Assembly: GCA_030705665.1 (NCBI GenBank) | Contig: JAUZQA010000021.1 | Span: forward strand, 1 to 15,803 | Length of the DNA: 15,803 nt | Source: Bacillota bacterium | GTDB lineage: Bacteria; Bacillota; Bacilli; Bacillales_B; DSM-18226 | Direction: 5' to 3' | Part shown: one piece after another, positions 1-7,272 of the stretch | How the letters are laid out: each line of letters opens with the position of its first letter | How positions within the stretch are numbered: the stretch's first letter is position 1 | Notes under the pieces: model-generated | The model's database searches: none | What the model was told of the DNA's origin: nothing | What the model saw: the letters and a program-made list of their open reading frames with translations, nothing else | Program-made: the position numbers and the translations under genes

Positions 1-2
1 CC

Positions 3-1283
3 ATTCATCGAGACAATAACATCTCTTTGTTTAAGACCGCTGTTTGCGGCAACAGACTGGGGATCAATATTCGTGATCATGACACCCTTTTGAACATCGT
101 TTGGCAGGTTATTCCAATACATTTGCGGAACTTCACTTAAATCCGCTAAGCCAACTCCTAAATATGGACGTTCAACTTTGCCGTTTTTAATTAATTGGTT
201 AACAATTGGAATTAAATCATTACTTGGAATGGCAAAGCCTAAGCCTTCAACACCGGTTTCTGAAATCTTTAGACTATTGATTCCAACAACTTGTCCTTGT
301 GTATTGATTAATGCACCCCCGCTGTTTCCAGGGTTGATGGCCGCATCTGTTTGAATGACATTTGTCTCCCAATCTCCAGCTGATGTGGAAACGGCAATTG
401 AACGATTCGTAGCACTGACAATCCCTTGGGTTACAGTTCTTGAAAGGTCGAGCCCCAGTGGGTTACCAATCGCAAGAACCTCATCACCAGGACGTAATAC
501 TGATGAATCTCCAAATTCAGCTGTGCTTGTAACATATTTTGAATCAATTTTAAGGACTGCCAGGTCGGTTAAAGCATCTGTACCAACCACAGTGGCTGTA
601 GTTTTTTGTCCAGAATAAAGAGAAACTTCAAGTTTAGATGCCCCTTCAACTACGTGATTATTGGTGACAATATAGGCACTATCCCCATTTTTTTGAAAAA
701 TAACACCCGACCCAGAGCCGGTTTCCACGGTATTGGAGTTGCTGTTTCCTGTGGACCCATCATTTCCGGAGTTTCCAAAGCCACCTGAGTTGCCAAAGCT
801 CCCTGAACTTCCGAAGTTCCCATTCCCAAATAAATTATTGGCATTGTTATTTTGTTGCTGATAATTAACAATCCCAACAATTGTTTTCGAAATCCGATCA
901 ACTGTATCCGCAATAGATCCTGTTCCGTTCGCTGCAGAAGGTTTCGCAGAAACCGTTTTAACTGCGTTATCAGTAGTAGTCTGCTGGATAGTAGTTCCAT
1001 TATTTTCATTGGCAATACTTTTAAAATAATCTGTATGAGGAAGAACAGCCAAAGTTAATGCCGAGCCGACTACACCAGCGGCAACCGTCCCGAGAATTCC
1101 TCTGAAATTACCTTTTCGACTGCTTCTTTGTTTTTCAGAACCATTCATTTTTTCATACCGTGAATAATCATCATTTTGATAGAATGCACCATTTTCATAG
1201 GTGTATGTCTTTTCATTTGTATTATCAGTTGTATTTTCAGTGTTTGATGAATTTTCGTATTTAGGCCCTCCATTAAAATCCAT
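3..1283 (-). CDS. htrA: HtrA-like membrane-anchored serine protease (C-terminus cut by window edge)
   Basis: This is a DegP/HtrA-type quality-control protease acting outside the membrane on misfolded exported proteins. The 427 residues in view contain a polar cytoplasmic N-terminus, one membrane segment at about 60-80, a linker at about 145-184 made almost only of Asn, Gly, Ser and Phe, a trypsin-like domain and the start of a PDZ domain near 365. The catalytic triad is visible: His210 in NNHVVEG, Asp240 in ALTDLAVL, Ser321 in NPGNSGGAL. The PDZ domain runs off the window, so the stop is not seen. I chose ATG 1283 because AAGGAG sits 11 bases upstream; the in-frame ATG at 1307 would place that site inside the gene. 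It lies 117 bases after the kinase gene on the same strand, with its own candidate promoter. The family is certain; which Bacillus paralogue (HtrA, HtrB or HtrC) it matches is not. Confidence 0.95.
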   Translation of the reverse strand, partial: MDFNGGPKYENSSNTENTTDNTNEKTYTYENGAFYQNDDYSRYEKMNGSEKQRSSRKGNFRGILGTVAAGVVGSALTLAVLPHTDYFKSIANENNGTTIQQTTTDNAVKTVSAKPSAANGTGSIADTVDRISKTIVGIVNYQQQNNNANNLFGNGNFGSSGSFGNSGGFGNSGNDGSTGNSNSNTVETGSGSGVIFQKNGDSAYIVTNNHVVEGASKLEVSLYSGQKTTATVVGTDALTDLAVLKIDSKYVTSTAEFGDSSVLRPGDEVLAIGNPLGLDLSRTVTQGIVSATNRSIAVSTSAGDWETNVIQTDAAINPGNSGGALINTQGQVVGINSLKISETGVEGLGFAIPSNDLIPIVNQLIKNGKVERPYLGVGLADLSEVPQMYWNNLPNDVQKGVMITNIDPQSVAANSGLKQRDVIVSMN

Positions 1284-1327
1284 CACGTTCACTTCTCCTT
1301 TTTTCATTAAATTATCTATCTTCCACT

Positions 1328-1359
1328 ACTATACCAATTAAATATTAATAAATTGTTAA
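1328..1359 (-). promoter_or_regulatory. htrA promoter with 11-bp-spaced TTAACA-like direct repeats
   Basis: Read on the minus strand, half-sites TTAACA (1354-1359), TTAATA (1343-1348) and a weak TTGGTA (1332-1337) are spaced by exactly 11 bases. A TATAGT -10 candidate lies at 1328-1333, and no good -35 hexamer is seen at 17 bases. The repeats sit where a -35 box would be, as in promoters activated by OmpR/PhoB regulators such as B. subtilis PhoP, whose sites are TTAACA-like hexamers with about 5-base gaps. The same pattern precedes the response regulator gene. Confidence 0.55.
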
Positions 1360-1400
1360 CAAACTTTAAAATGACTAGGAAAACAAATGAAAGCATTTTG

Positions 1401-2858
1401 TTAAATTGCATTTTCGGCTTCTAATCCTGAATGCTTGAATCGAATCACAAATTTCGTCCCTTGGCCTTTCGCACTAAATACATTAATCTCACCATTATGA
1501 AGCAGGACTAATTGTTTTACGATTGATAATCCTAATCCAAATTCACCATATGGATTACTTGTTCTGGAAATGTCAGCTTTATAAAAACGACGCCATATAT
1601 TCTCAACTTCATCCGGATCAATTCCAATACCAGTATCTTCAATTTCAATAATCGTTTCACCATGATCCAATCTTCCACGGAGCCATATGGTTCCGTTCGA
1701 TGTAAATTGAATACTATTTTTAGTAATATTTATTAAAATTTGAATCAAGCGGTCATAATCCGCATAAATATTTATATTGGGCTCCACTTCTACGTTAATC
1801 TTGATGTTTTTCTCTTCAGCCTGGAATGATAATTGCTCCTGAATAATTTCCAAAACCTCATCTAAAGGAATTAGTTCCTTAAATAACTGGATCTGGTTTG
1901 AACGGATTTTATCATAATCAAGATTCTCATTTACAAGGCGAATTAGCCTTTTTGCTTCCTGGCTTACCAGATTGATCCCTCTTTCCTTATCTTCCTCAGG
2001 AATCATATCATTTTTAAGCCCCTCAATTACACCGCTAATTGTTGTTAAAGGTGTCCGCATTTCATGTGAAACATCCGCCATGAATTGCCGTCTTCTGTAT
2101 TCAAGACTTTCGATTTCTTCCATGGATTGATTAATTTTATCAACCATGTTATTAAAGTCATTAGCCAATTCTCCAATTTCATCGAAAGTTGATGAAGGCA
2201 CCTTGACTGTATAATCCCCAGCAGATACCAATGAAGTCGCTTCCCTCAGCCGGCGAATACGATTAACATGGATTCTTGATAAAAACCAGCTTAGCAAAAA
2301 CGAAACCGTTAATGCTATTAGAATTGTAATTAATAAATAGCGGTTTATTTGACTGATCATTTTACTTGTTCCGCTTATAGCTGATGTTAATAAAATACCA
2401 CCGATAAACCTCCCATGATTCATATAGGGCAATACTACAAAAGAAACTCCTTCCTGACCGAACCGATTATAATCACTGTTTACAATTAATGTTTGTCCTT
2501 CAGTTACTTTTTTCCATTCGGAATCAGACAATGGTGCAAGATTAGGCCCGTTATGTCTTCCTATCGAATAAAGTTGTCCATCTTTATCAAAAATGCTAAA
2601 ACTAATCCCTCTTCCTCTAAGTACAGAGCTGTATTGATTTATGATTTGGTTATTCTCAACCGGACTAAATTGAAAATCAGTTAAGATCGCTTTTCCATAC
2701 GAGATTAACTCCTCCGCCTTATTTTCATAAACTAAATTTTCAACATAACGCGAAAATAAGATACTGAGCACTAGTACTGCAACTAAGATTATACTGATAT
2801 GACTGATAAACTGCTGATAAATATATTTAAACTTCATCTGCTTTAATGGTTTCATCAA
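1401..2858 (-). CDS. Sensor histidine kinase of a two-component system (HAMP, HisKA, HATPase)
   Basis: This is a membrane sensor kinase that would phosphorylate the regulator encoded just upstream. Of its 485 residues, TM1 is at about 17-37 and an extracytoplasmic sensor region covers about 40-170. TM2 is at about 174-194 and a HAMP linker at about 195-247. The HisKA motif SHEMRTPL carries phospho-accepting His265. The ATPase domain has an N-box around NITKN (377-381), a G1 box DTGIGI (408-413) and a G2 box GEFGLGLSI (438-446). All key residues are present. The first codons are ATG ATG, overlapping the regulator gene by 32 bases, with a G-rich stretch about 11 bases upstream. ATG 2837 (residue 8) would leave an 11-base overlap and is equally possible. 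The sensor domain does not look like CssS, although CssRS is the known htrA regulator in B. subtilis. A weak hairpin with a T-rich tail follows the stop. The signal sensed is unknown. Confidence 0.95.
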   Translation of the reverse strand: MMKPLKQMKFKYIYQQFISHISIILVAVLVLSILFSRYVENLVYENKAEELISYGKAILTDFQFSPVENNQIINQYSSVLRGRGISFSIFDKDGQLYSIGRHNGPNLAPLSDSEWKKVTEGQTLIVNSDYNRFGQEGVSFVVLPYMNHGRFIGGILLTSAISGTSKMISQINRYLLITILIALTVSFLLSWFLSRIHVNRIRRLREATSLVSAGDYTVKVPSSTFDEIGELANDFNNMVDKINQSMEEIESLEYRRRQFMADVSHEMRTPLTTISGVIEGLKNDMIPEEDKERGINLVSQEAKRLIRLVNENLDYDKIRSNQIQLFKELIPLDEVLEIIQEQLSFQAEEKNIKINVEVEPNINIYADYDRLIQILINITKNSIQFTSNGTIWLRGRLDHGETIIEIEDTGIGIDPDEVENIWRRFYKADISRTSNPYGEFGLGLSIVKQLVLLHNGEINVFSAKGQGTKFVIRFKHSGLEAENAI

Positions 2859-3534
2859 ACTTATAACCCACCCCCCAGATAGTATGGAAGAATGGCTGTT
2901 GAGCAGTTTCCACTTTTTTTCTCAGTCTTTTAATATGGACATCTACAGTCCGTTCATCACCGTAAAATTGATAACCCCATACCCGCTCAAGTAATTGTTC
3001 CCTTGAGAAAACCTGTTTTGGATGCTGAACAAAGTAATACAGTAAATCAAATTCTTTCGGGGTTAGATTCGTGATCGATTCACCATCCAATAACACTTCC
3101 CTCGTATTTTTATTAATTTTAAAATGCTCTGACTGTAAAACACCTTTTTCCATGGCTTCATTTGGTTGAAGATTTTGGACTCTGCGGGTTACGGCTTTGA
3201 TTCGGGCCATTAAGGCAAGTGGGCTAAATGGTTTTGTTACATAATCATCTGCTCCCATTTCCAAGCCCAAAACTTGATCAGATTCACTGTCTTTTGCAGT
3301 TAACATAATGATGGGAACAGAATTTTTCTCATCGCGAATTTTACGGCATATTGTAACTCCATCCATACCAGGCAGCATCCAATCAACGATAAGGGCGTCC
3401 CACGTCTCTTCCTTAAATCGGTTATAACCTTCGATTCCGTCATTAACAAATTCACCTTGGATTCCTTCCTTGGCAAAAAACATCTCAATCATTGAGCAAA
3501 CACTTTTATTATCTTCAATTACCAATATTTTCAA
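2827..3534 (-). CDS. OmpR/PhoB-family response regulator, TTG start
   Basis: This DNA-binding response regulator is the partner of the overlapping kinase gene. The receiver domain (about 1-118) has the acidic pair Glu7/Asp8, phospho-accepting Asp51 in LIVDWMLPG, Thr79 and Lys101 in YVTKPF. A winged-helix DNA-binding domain of the PhoB type covers about 135-230, with the typical end GVGYKF. The length of 235 is normal. The start codon is TTG at 3532-3534, with GAGGAG ten bases upstream. An ATG in that gap is out of frame, so TTG is the sensible start and may keep the expression level low. Direct repeats at 3618-3656 suggest autoregulation. The same repeats before htrA suggest htrA is a target. 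The family call is firm; the targets are inferred. Confidence 0.96.
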   Translation of the reverse strand: MKILVIEDNKSVCSMIEMFFAKEGIQGEFVNDGIEGYNRFKEETWDALIVDWMLPGMDGVTICRKIRDEKNSVPIIMLTAKDSESDQVLGLEMGADDYVTKPFSPLALMARIKAVTRRVQNLQPNEAMEKGVLQSEHFKINKNTREVLLDGESITNLTPKEFDLLYYFVQHPKQVFSREQLLERVWGYQFYGDERTVDVHIKRLRKKVETAQQPFFHTIWGVGYKFDETIKADEV

Positions 3535-3617
3535 AGAGATTCATCTCCTCTAACATATACCTATTCTTTTTAATTAGTTTAAACGAATTATTTTGCATAG
3601 CAACATTCTGGGTATTT

Positions 3618-3656
3618 GTTTACAAGTAAATTAATACTTTGTTAATCATTTGTTAA
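3618..3656 (-). promoter_or_regulatory. Four 11-bp-spaced direct repeats upstream of the response regulator
   Basis: On the minus strand, hexamers TTAACA (3651-3656), TTAACA (3640-3645), TTAATT (3629-3634) and GTAAAC (3618-3623) follow each other at exactly 11-base intervals. That is one helical turn, with 5-base gaps. This is the layout of sites bound by tandem dimers of OmpR/PhoB regulators, most like the PhoP box of B. subtilis. The array ends about 84 bases before the TTG start. No convincing -10 was settled on. The two best half-sites also occur before htrA. Confidence 0.6.
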
Positions 3657-3687
3657 TATTTATTCTGGGAAAGTTAACAATAAAATT

Positions 3688-3876
3688 CTAAAACCGTTTA
3701 TTTAATTTTTTTTGTTTGTTCATCACTTCATACGATTTTTCAATAATATCAGTTAATACATCACCTTTATATATTCGTCCCAGCTTTAAATTCTGCTGAT
3801 AATACTCAACAATTTCATCAAGTTTTTTTGCAGTTTCACCTGATACTCTTACATTCAATTGGATTTTTTGATCCAT
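3688..3876 (-). CDS. Small ribbon-helix-helix (CopG/Arc-like) protein
   Basis: This 62-residue protein fits the ribbon-helix-helix fold: a short beta strand (IQLNVRV, residues 5-11), then a helix beginning SGETAKKLDEIV, a turn with GRIYKG and a second helix from about 38 to 54, ending in a basic tail. Such proteins bind DNA as dimers, often as small repressors or antitoxins. A good ribosome site (TTAGGAG, 9 bases before the ATG) supports translation. No toxin gene lies next to it. It is divergent from the VanW-domain gene, and a 15-bp palindrome sits between the two. It could be an autoregulator or a regulator of its neighbour. The fold is likely from sequence pattern; the target is unknown. 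Confidence 0.7.
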   Translation of the reverse strand: MDQKIQLNVRVSGETAKKLDEIVEYYQQNLKLGRIYKGDVLTDIIEKSYEVMNKQKKLNKRF

Positions 3877-3975
3877 GCTAGATACTCCTAACTATAAGAT
3901 ATTATAATGCTAGCAATGTTTATACAAATTGATATAAGCCGCTAGTTTCCTTTTATGTCTTATTTTATCCCTCTT

Positions 3976-3990
3976 TTAACTGGAAGTTAA
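3976..3990. promoter_or_regulatory. 15-bp perfect palindrome in a divergent intergenic region
   Basis: TTAACT-GGA-AGTTAA has two perfect 6-base arms around 3 central bases. It lies about 100 bases upstream of the ribbon-helix-helix gene and 82 bases upstream of the VanW-domain gene start. It has no T-run, so it is not a terminator. It is a candidate operator for the neighbouring small DNA-binding protein or for the two-component regulator, since TTAACT resembles that half-site. Confidence 0.35.
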
Positions 3991-4071
3991 GTTTTTTACA
4001 TCGTTATTCACACAATTTACATGATACCCATGATTATGGTTCATATTAAAAGCGAGGAGGGTTACCCGCGT

Positions 4072-4953
4072 ATGAACGTTTCTTTTCTACTGGGAATTTT
4101 TATGCTTATTCAACAACTTTATATACCAGACCGATTAGTAATTACCAGCGAAGGGCAGCCCATTGCAATTATAAATCGTAGTGATTTTTTAATGCTTGTT
4201 CCAGATATGCCCATTATTGAAACAGGTAAATACAATAAATTTTTAGATCAACTTGATCAAATCGTTTCAAAAGAACCGAAAAATGCAATATTAGACAAGA
4301 ATGGGAATATTATTCCTGAAGTGGTAGGCAGTAAATTATATCGACGAGAATTTACAAGACAATTCTATACTAAATTTTTTATTCCAGGTTCAGATAAAAT
4401 TGAAGTTCCTCGACTGCTAGTTTATCCGAGGGTAGACAGTGAGTTGCTTGGAAACATTCGAAGTAAACGAATCGGAAGGTATATAACCTCTTTTAACCTA
4501 AGCAACAAGGAACGAACAAACAATATTAAATTAGCAACAACCGCGATCAACAATACAGTTCTTTTTCCTGGAGAAACCTTTTCATTTAATAGGGTGGTTG
4601 GAAAACGGACCCGAGGAAAAGGCTATTTACGCGCTCCTGTTATTATTAGAGGCTCACTTTCAGAAGATATTGGCGGAGGTATTTGTCAAGTATCCTCCAC
4701 CTTATTTAATGCAGTTGATAATGCGGGTCTCCAGATTATCCAACGGTTCTCTCATAGCAGAAAAGTTACCTATATTCCACCAGGCAGGGATGCAACTGTA
4801 AGCTGGTATGGTCCTGATTTTGTTTTTAAAAATAAATACAATCAACCTATATTGATTCATGCTAAAACGCTTGGAAATAACTTAATCATAAAAATATACT
4901 CATCCGATGTAATCGAATATAGTCCAAAGACCGTTCCAAGTCCCCCTTATTAG
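4072..4953 (+). CDS. VanW-domain protein (YoaR-like)
   Basis: This is a VanW-family protein of 293 residues. VanW was named from vancomycin-resistance clusters, but its biochemical role is unknown; Bacillus members such as YoaR are thought to act at the envelope. The N-terminus has a short hydrophobic stretch (about 3-16), possibly a signal or anchor. The VanW domain spans about 130-270, with GETFSFN near 167 and the hallmark GGGICQVSSTLFNA at 201-214, including Cys205. The reading frame opens at 4021, but the only good ribosome site (GAGGAGG) lies 11 bases before ATG 4072, so I start there. There are no resistance genes nearby, so a vancomycin link is not implied. A perfect terminator hairpin follows at once. 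Confidence 0.88.
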   Translation: MNVSFLLGIFMLIQQLYIPDRLVITSEGQPIAIINRSDFLMLVPDMPIIETGKYNKFLDQLDQIVSKEPKNAILDKNGNIIPEVVGSKLYRREFTRQFYTKFFIPGSDKIEVPRLLVYPRVDSELLGNIRSKRIGRYITSFNLSNKERTNNIKLATTAINNTVLFPGETFSFNRVVGKRTRGKGYLRAPVIIRGSLSEDIGGGICQVSSTLFNAVDNAGLQIIQRFSHSRKVTYIPPGRDATVSWYGPDFVFKNKYNQPILIHAKTLGNNLIIKIYSSDVIEYSPKTVPSPPY

Positions 4954-4980
4954 AAAAAGTCCGCCAAGGCGGACTTTTTC
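4954..4980. terminator. Bidirectional terminator between convergent genes
   Basis: A 12-bp perfect stem (4954-4965 with 4968-4979), with core GTCCGC-CAAG-GCGGAC, is flanked by five A and five T, so it works as an intrinsic terminator on both strands. It begins directly after the VanW stop and lies 4 bases from the end of the convergent repeat protein gene. Confidence 0.92.
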
Positions 4981-4983
4981 TAA

Positions 4984-5493
4984 TTATTTATTTTCAATTG
5001 CTTTTGAAAGCAATTCTTCGGAGAACTTGGTTAATGCAGCGTCATCCATATTAACAAATTCTCCACCTGATGGTACATTGTTTGCCTGAAATTCCTTTGC
5101 AAATTCCGTTATTTCATTATTAATTGGCATTGAGGCTTGATTATTAGAAATATTTTTCGAATGAAACTCTTCTCCAAATTCAGATAAACCTTTATTGTGT
5201 TGCTTATGAGCCCCATCTTTTGCAGAAATATTCTTAGAGAAAAATTCCGCTCCGAATTCAGCTAAAGCATTATTCATCATCGGCATGACCCTATTTGAAG
5301 TAATGTTTTTTGTAAGGTTTTGAAACGAAGACGTTACCTTTTGCCTTTTTCCCTTATTTAGCATCATCAGAAGCGTACTTATCCCGATGCTAATTAAAGA
5401 GACCCACATTACCCCTTTATTGCTCCGATTCTTTTTAAACATGAACAGATTTGGCTGCTTTTTAACTGTTTTGAGGAAAGAAACCATCTTCAT
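4984..5493 (-). CDS. Membrane-anchored protein with four internal repeats, unknown function
   Basis: I do not recognise this family. The 169-residue protein has a basic N-terminus (about 1-26), one membrane segment at about 27-45, then a basic patch (NKGKRQK) and a polar tail. The tail holds four imperfect repeats: AEFGAEFFSKNIS, SEFGEEFHSKNIS, TEFAKEFQANNV and TKFSEELLSKAI, separated by Asn/Gly/Gln-rich spacers of decreasing length. Each repeat looks like a short amphipathic helix of the form xEFxxEFxSKNI. The frame opens with GTG at 5502, but AAGGAG lies 8 bases before ATG 5493, which I take as the start. It is a single gene between two terminators. By the positive-inside rule alone the orientation is unclear; the repeats could be a multivalent docking tail. 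Confidence 0.75.
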   Translation of the reverse strand: MKMVSFLKTVKKQPNLFMFKKNRSNKGVMWVSLISIGISTLLMMLNKGKRQKVTSSFQNLTKNITSNRVMPMMNNALAEFGAEFFSKNISAKDGAHKQHNKGLSEFGEEFHSKNISNNQASMPINNEITEFAKEFQANNVPSGGEFVNMDDAALTKFSEELLSKAIENK

Positions 5494-5630
5494 AAGCTGC
5501 ACTCCTTATAATTGGAATGAGGAGAATTTCCCCTCATCAATAACTTTCGCAGGGAAGAATCAGAATATGTAAGGTAACATTTTAATAAAACAGCTCCTAT
5601 TACGCTCAAGCAACTTGTCCAATAATTTGT

Positions 5631-5653
5631 AAAAAAATGCAGGGAGCTGCATT
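5631..5653 (-). terminator. Terminator of the SGNH hydrolase gene
   Basis: On the minus strand, AATGCAG-CTCC-CTGCATT (7-bp stem, 4-base loop) is followed directly by a run of seven T. It starts 2 bases after the hydrolase stop codon. Confidence 0.9.
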
Positions 5654-5655
5654 AA

Positions 5656-6309
5656 TTATTCTTCTTCCATGCCTAGTGATAACTCACCATATCCCAAATG
5701 ATGGAGTGATTCACCAATTTTTTCATAACCTTGATCATTTGGGTGAATCCCGTCCATTGATAAATACTCTCTTTCATGTCCTTTGAATACCTTATCAATT
5801 TGGGCAACTGAAATAAATGGAACTTTGACAAAGTTTTTAAGCTGAGAATTAAATTTCTTAATCCATTTTTCGGCAAGTGGATTCTCGGGAAGTGGGTTAT
5901 ATAGGTCAACTAATCGAACAATATAAGGGGAAATGGAATTATTCTTTAGTACGTTAATTTCTTTCATAATCCTACAATAGTTTTCCATGCAGTTTTTTAA
6001 TGCAATATTAAAATCCTCTTCTTTTTTGTTCTCTTGAAAATTCCTTGCTGCTTCAATTAAATCATTCCCTCCGGCAGTGATCGTTATTATAGCAGCGTTT
6101 TTAATCTGTTCCTTTACTACATCATTATTCAGTTCCAATAAAACATCATGTGATTGAAAACCTGGATGTGCATAAGTCTCGACATAAACAGGCTCTTGTA
6201 ATTCATTTATAGCAAGTCCTTGATAACGTTGAACAAAACCGGGTGAAAAGAATGAAGCTCCTATCCCGACAGTTAATGAATCACCCAGTGCAACATACAA
6301 ATAACTCAT
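5656..6309 (-). CDS. SGNH/GDSL-family hydrolase (esterase or lipase type)
   Basis: A serine hydrolase of the SGNH (GDSL lipase/esterase) superfamily, 217 residues, close to the minimum for a single domain. Block I is ALGDSLT with nucleophile Ser11. Block III is GGNDL with Asn82. Block V is DGIHPND with Asp186 and His189 completing the triad. The Gly of block II should lie near the HPGFQS segment (48-53). There is no signal peptide, so it is probably cytosolic; the natural ester or acyl substrate cannot be told from sequence. AGGAGG lies 7 bases before the ATG. It ends in its own terminator and diverges from the methyltransferase, so it is probably transcribed alone. Confidence 0.92.
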   Translation of the reverse strand: MSYLYVALGDSLTVGIGASFFSPGFVQRYQGLAINELQEPVYVETYAHPGFQSHDVLLELNNDVVKEQIKNAAIITITAGGNDLIEAARNFQENKKEEDFNIALKNCMENYCRIMKEINVLKNNSISPYIVRLVDLYNPLPENPLAEKWIKKFNSQLKNFVKVPFISVAQIDKVFKGHEREYLSMDGIHPNDQGYEKIGESLHHLGYGELSLGMEEE

Positions 6310-6407
6310 TTGCTCGCCTCCTAAAAACCTCTTTCATATATGTATTCTTTTAAAGCCATTTTGCTAACAATTCCAAAAATACCTTGCAGGAACAAGTGAA
6401 CAAAAGC

Positions 6408-6437
6408 CGCTTTTTTAACATATGATGCAAAAAAGCG
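6408..6437 (+). other. Hairpin just before the methyltransferase ribosome site
   Basis: CGCTTTTTT (6408-6416) pairs with AAAAAAGCG (6429-6437) around a 12-base loop. The 3' arm abuts the GAGGGG ribosome site of the downstream gene. It could tune translation, or it could be an A/T-run coincidence. Confidence 0.25.
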
Positions 6438-6450
6438 AGGGGTGGTATTT

Positions 6451-7164
6451 ATGGGGAATTATACTTATTTTGATTTATTAGCCCAATTCGGTATCGGAGG
6501 AGCACATCCTGGAGGATTCCTTTTAACACAAGAACTACTTTCTGAAGAACAAATTAACAACCAATCAAAAATTCTTGATGTAGGATGTGGTACTGGACAA
6601 ACATCCGCTTATCTTTATAACCAATTTAAAGCAGAAATTACAGGATTGGATATTAACCCAATAATGTTAGAAAAGGCCAAAAACCGTTTTCTATCCCAAG
6701 AGTTACCTGTTGAATTAATTCAGGGATCAGTCGAAAAGATTCCTGTAGAGGCCTCGACCTTTGATTTCGTATTGTCTGAATCTGTGCTTGCTTTTGTGGA
6801 AAAAAAGAATGCCCTTAAGGAAATAAGCAGAGTTCTTAAAAGTGGTGGCCGATTGATTGCCAACGAAATGACGATAAATTCTATTCCCAATAAACAAGAA
6901 GAATTAGAGATTAAGGAATTTTATGGATTAGATACATTACTTCTTGAGGAAGATTGGCGAAGTTTATTGGAAGAGGTTGGTTTTAAGGATATTGTCATTA
7001 AATCAGGGAAAAAACCGCTAATTGGAGATCAGCAAGTGCCAGAATTTAACTTTTCTAGCAATTTTGAACCCGAACTTTTTGGAGTGTTAAATAAACATGC
7101 AGAAATCATTATAAAATATGAAGAATTTTTAAGTTATCGGATCATAACTTGTACGAAGAATTAA
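6451..7164 (+). CDS. Class I SAM-dependent methyltransferase
   Basis: A Rossmann-fold methyltransferase of 237 residues. Motif I, ILDVGCGTGQ, is at about 41-50 and binds S-adenosylmethionine. An acidic residue in GLDINP (post-I) would contact the ribose hydroxyls. The GSVEKIP and DFVLSES segments match motifs II and III of the Methyltransf_11/UbiE-like group, followed by the usual LKEISRVLKSGGRL strand. The substrate is unknown; small-molecule methylation is typical of the group. The frame opens with GTG at 6442, but GAGGGG lies 8 bases before ATG 6451, giving a better start. No operon partner is seen: the next gene, csgA, is about 110 bases away with its own promoter candidate. Confidence 0.9.
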   Translation: MGNYTYFDLLAQFGIGGAHPGGFLLTQELLSEEQINNQSKILDVGCGTGQTSAYLYNQFKAEITGLDINPIMLEKAKNRFLSQELPVELIQGSVEKIPVEASTFDFVLSESVLAFVEKKNALKEISRVLKSGGRLIANEMTINSIPNKQEELEIKEFYGLDTLLLEEDWRSLLEEVGFKDIVIKSGKKPLIGDQQVPEFNFSSNFEPELFGVLNKHAEIIIKYEEFLSYRIITCTKN

Positions 7165-7202
7165 TGTTTACTTTTTTGGTCCATCTTTCGACCGTACTGG
7201 AT

Positions 7203-7232
7203 GAATATTTCTCAACTATGAGTAGGAAAATA
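7203..7232 (+). promoter_or_regulatory. Candidate sigma-G promoter of csgA
   Basis: GAATA (7203-7207), an 18-base spacer and GAAAATA (7226-7232) match the sigma-G pattern GHATR-N17/18-CATNHTA at all of the -35 and five of seven -10 positions. CsgA is a sigma-G-dependent gene in B. subtilis, which fits. Confidence 0.45.
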
Positions 7233-7272
7233 ACAATGATGAGAGCTAATGTAACTAGAGGATGGTGGAAAA

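Noticed and set aside
650..1015. Open frame of 121 codons on the minus strand
   Set aside because: It lies inside the htrA gene in another frame, has no recognisable domain, and the htrA frame has the full catalytic triad.
4072..4953. VanW gene as a sign of glycopeptide resistance
   Set aside because: No vanA, vanB, vanH, vanX, vanY or D-Ala ligase gene is present. VanW-domain proteins are common in ordinary Bacillus chromosomes.
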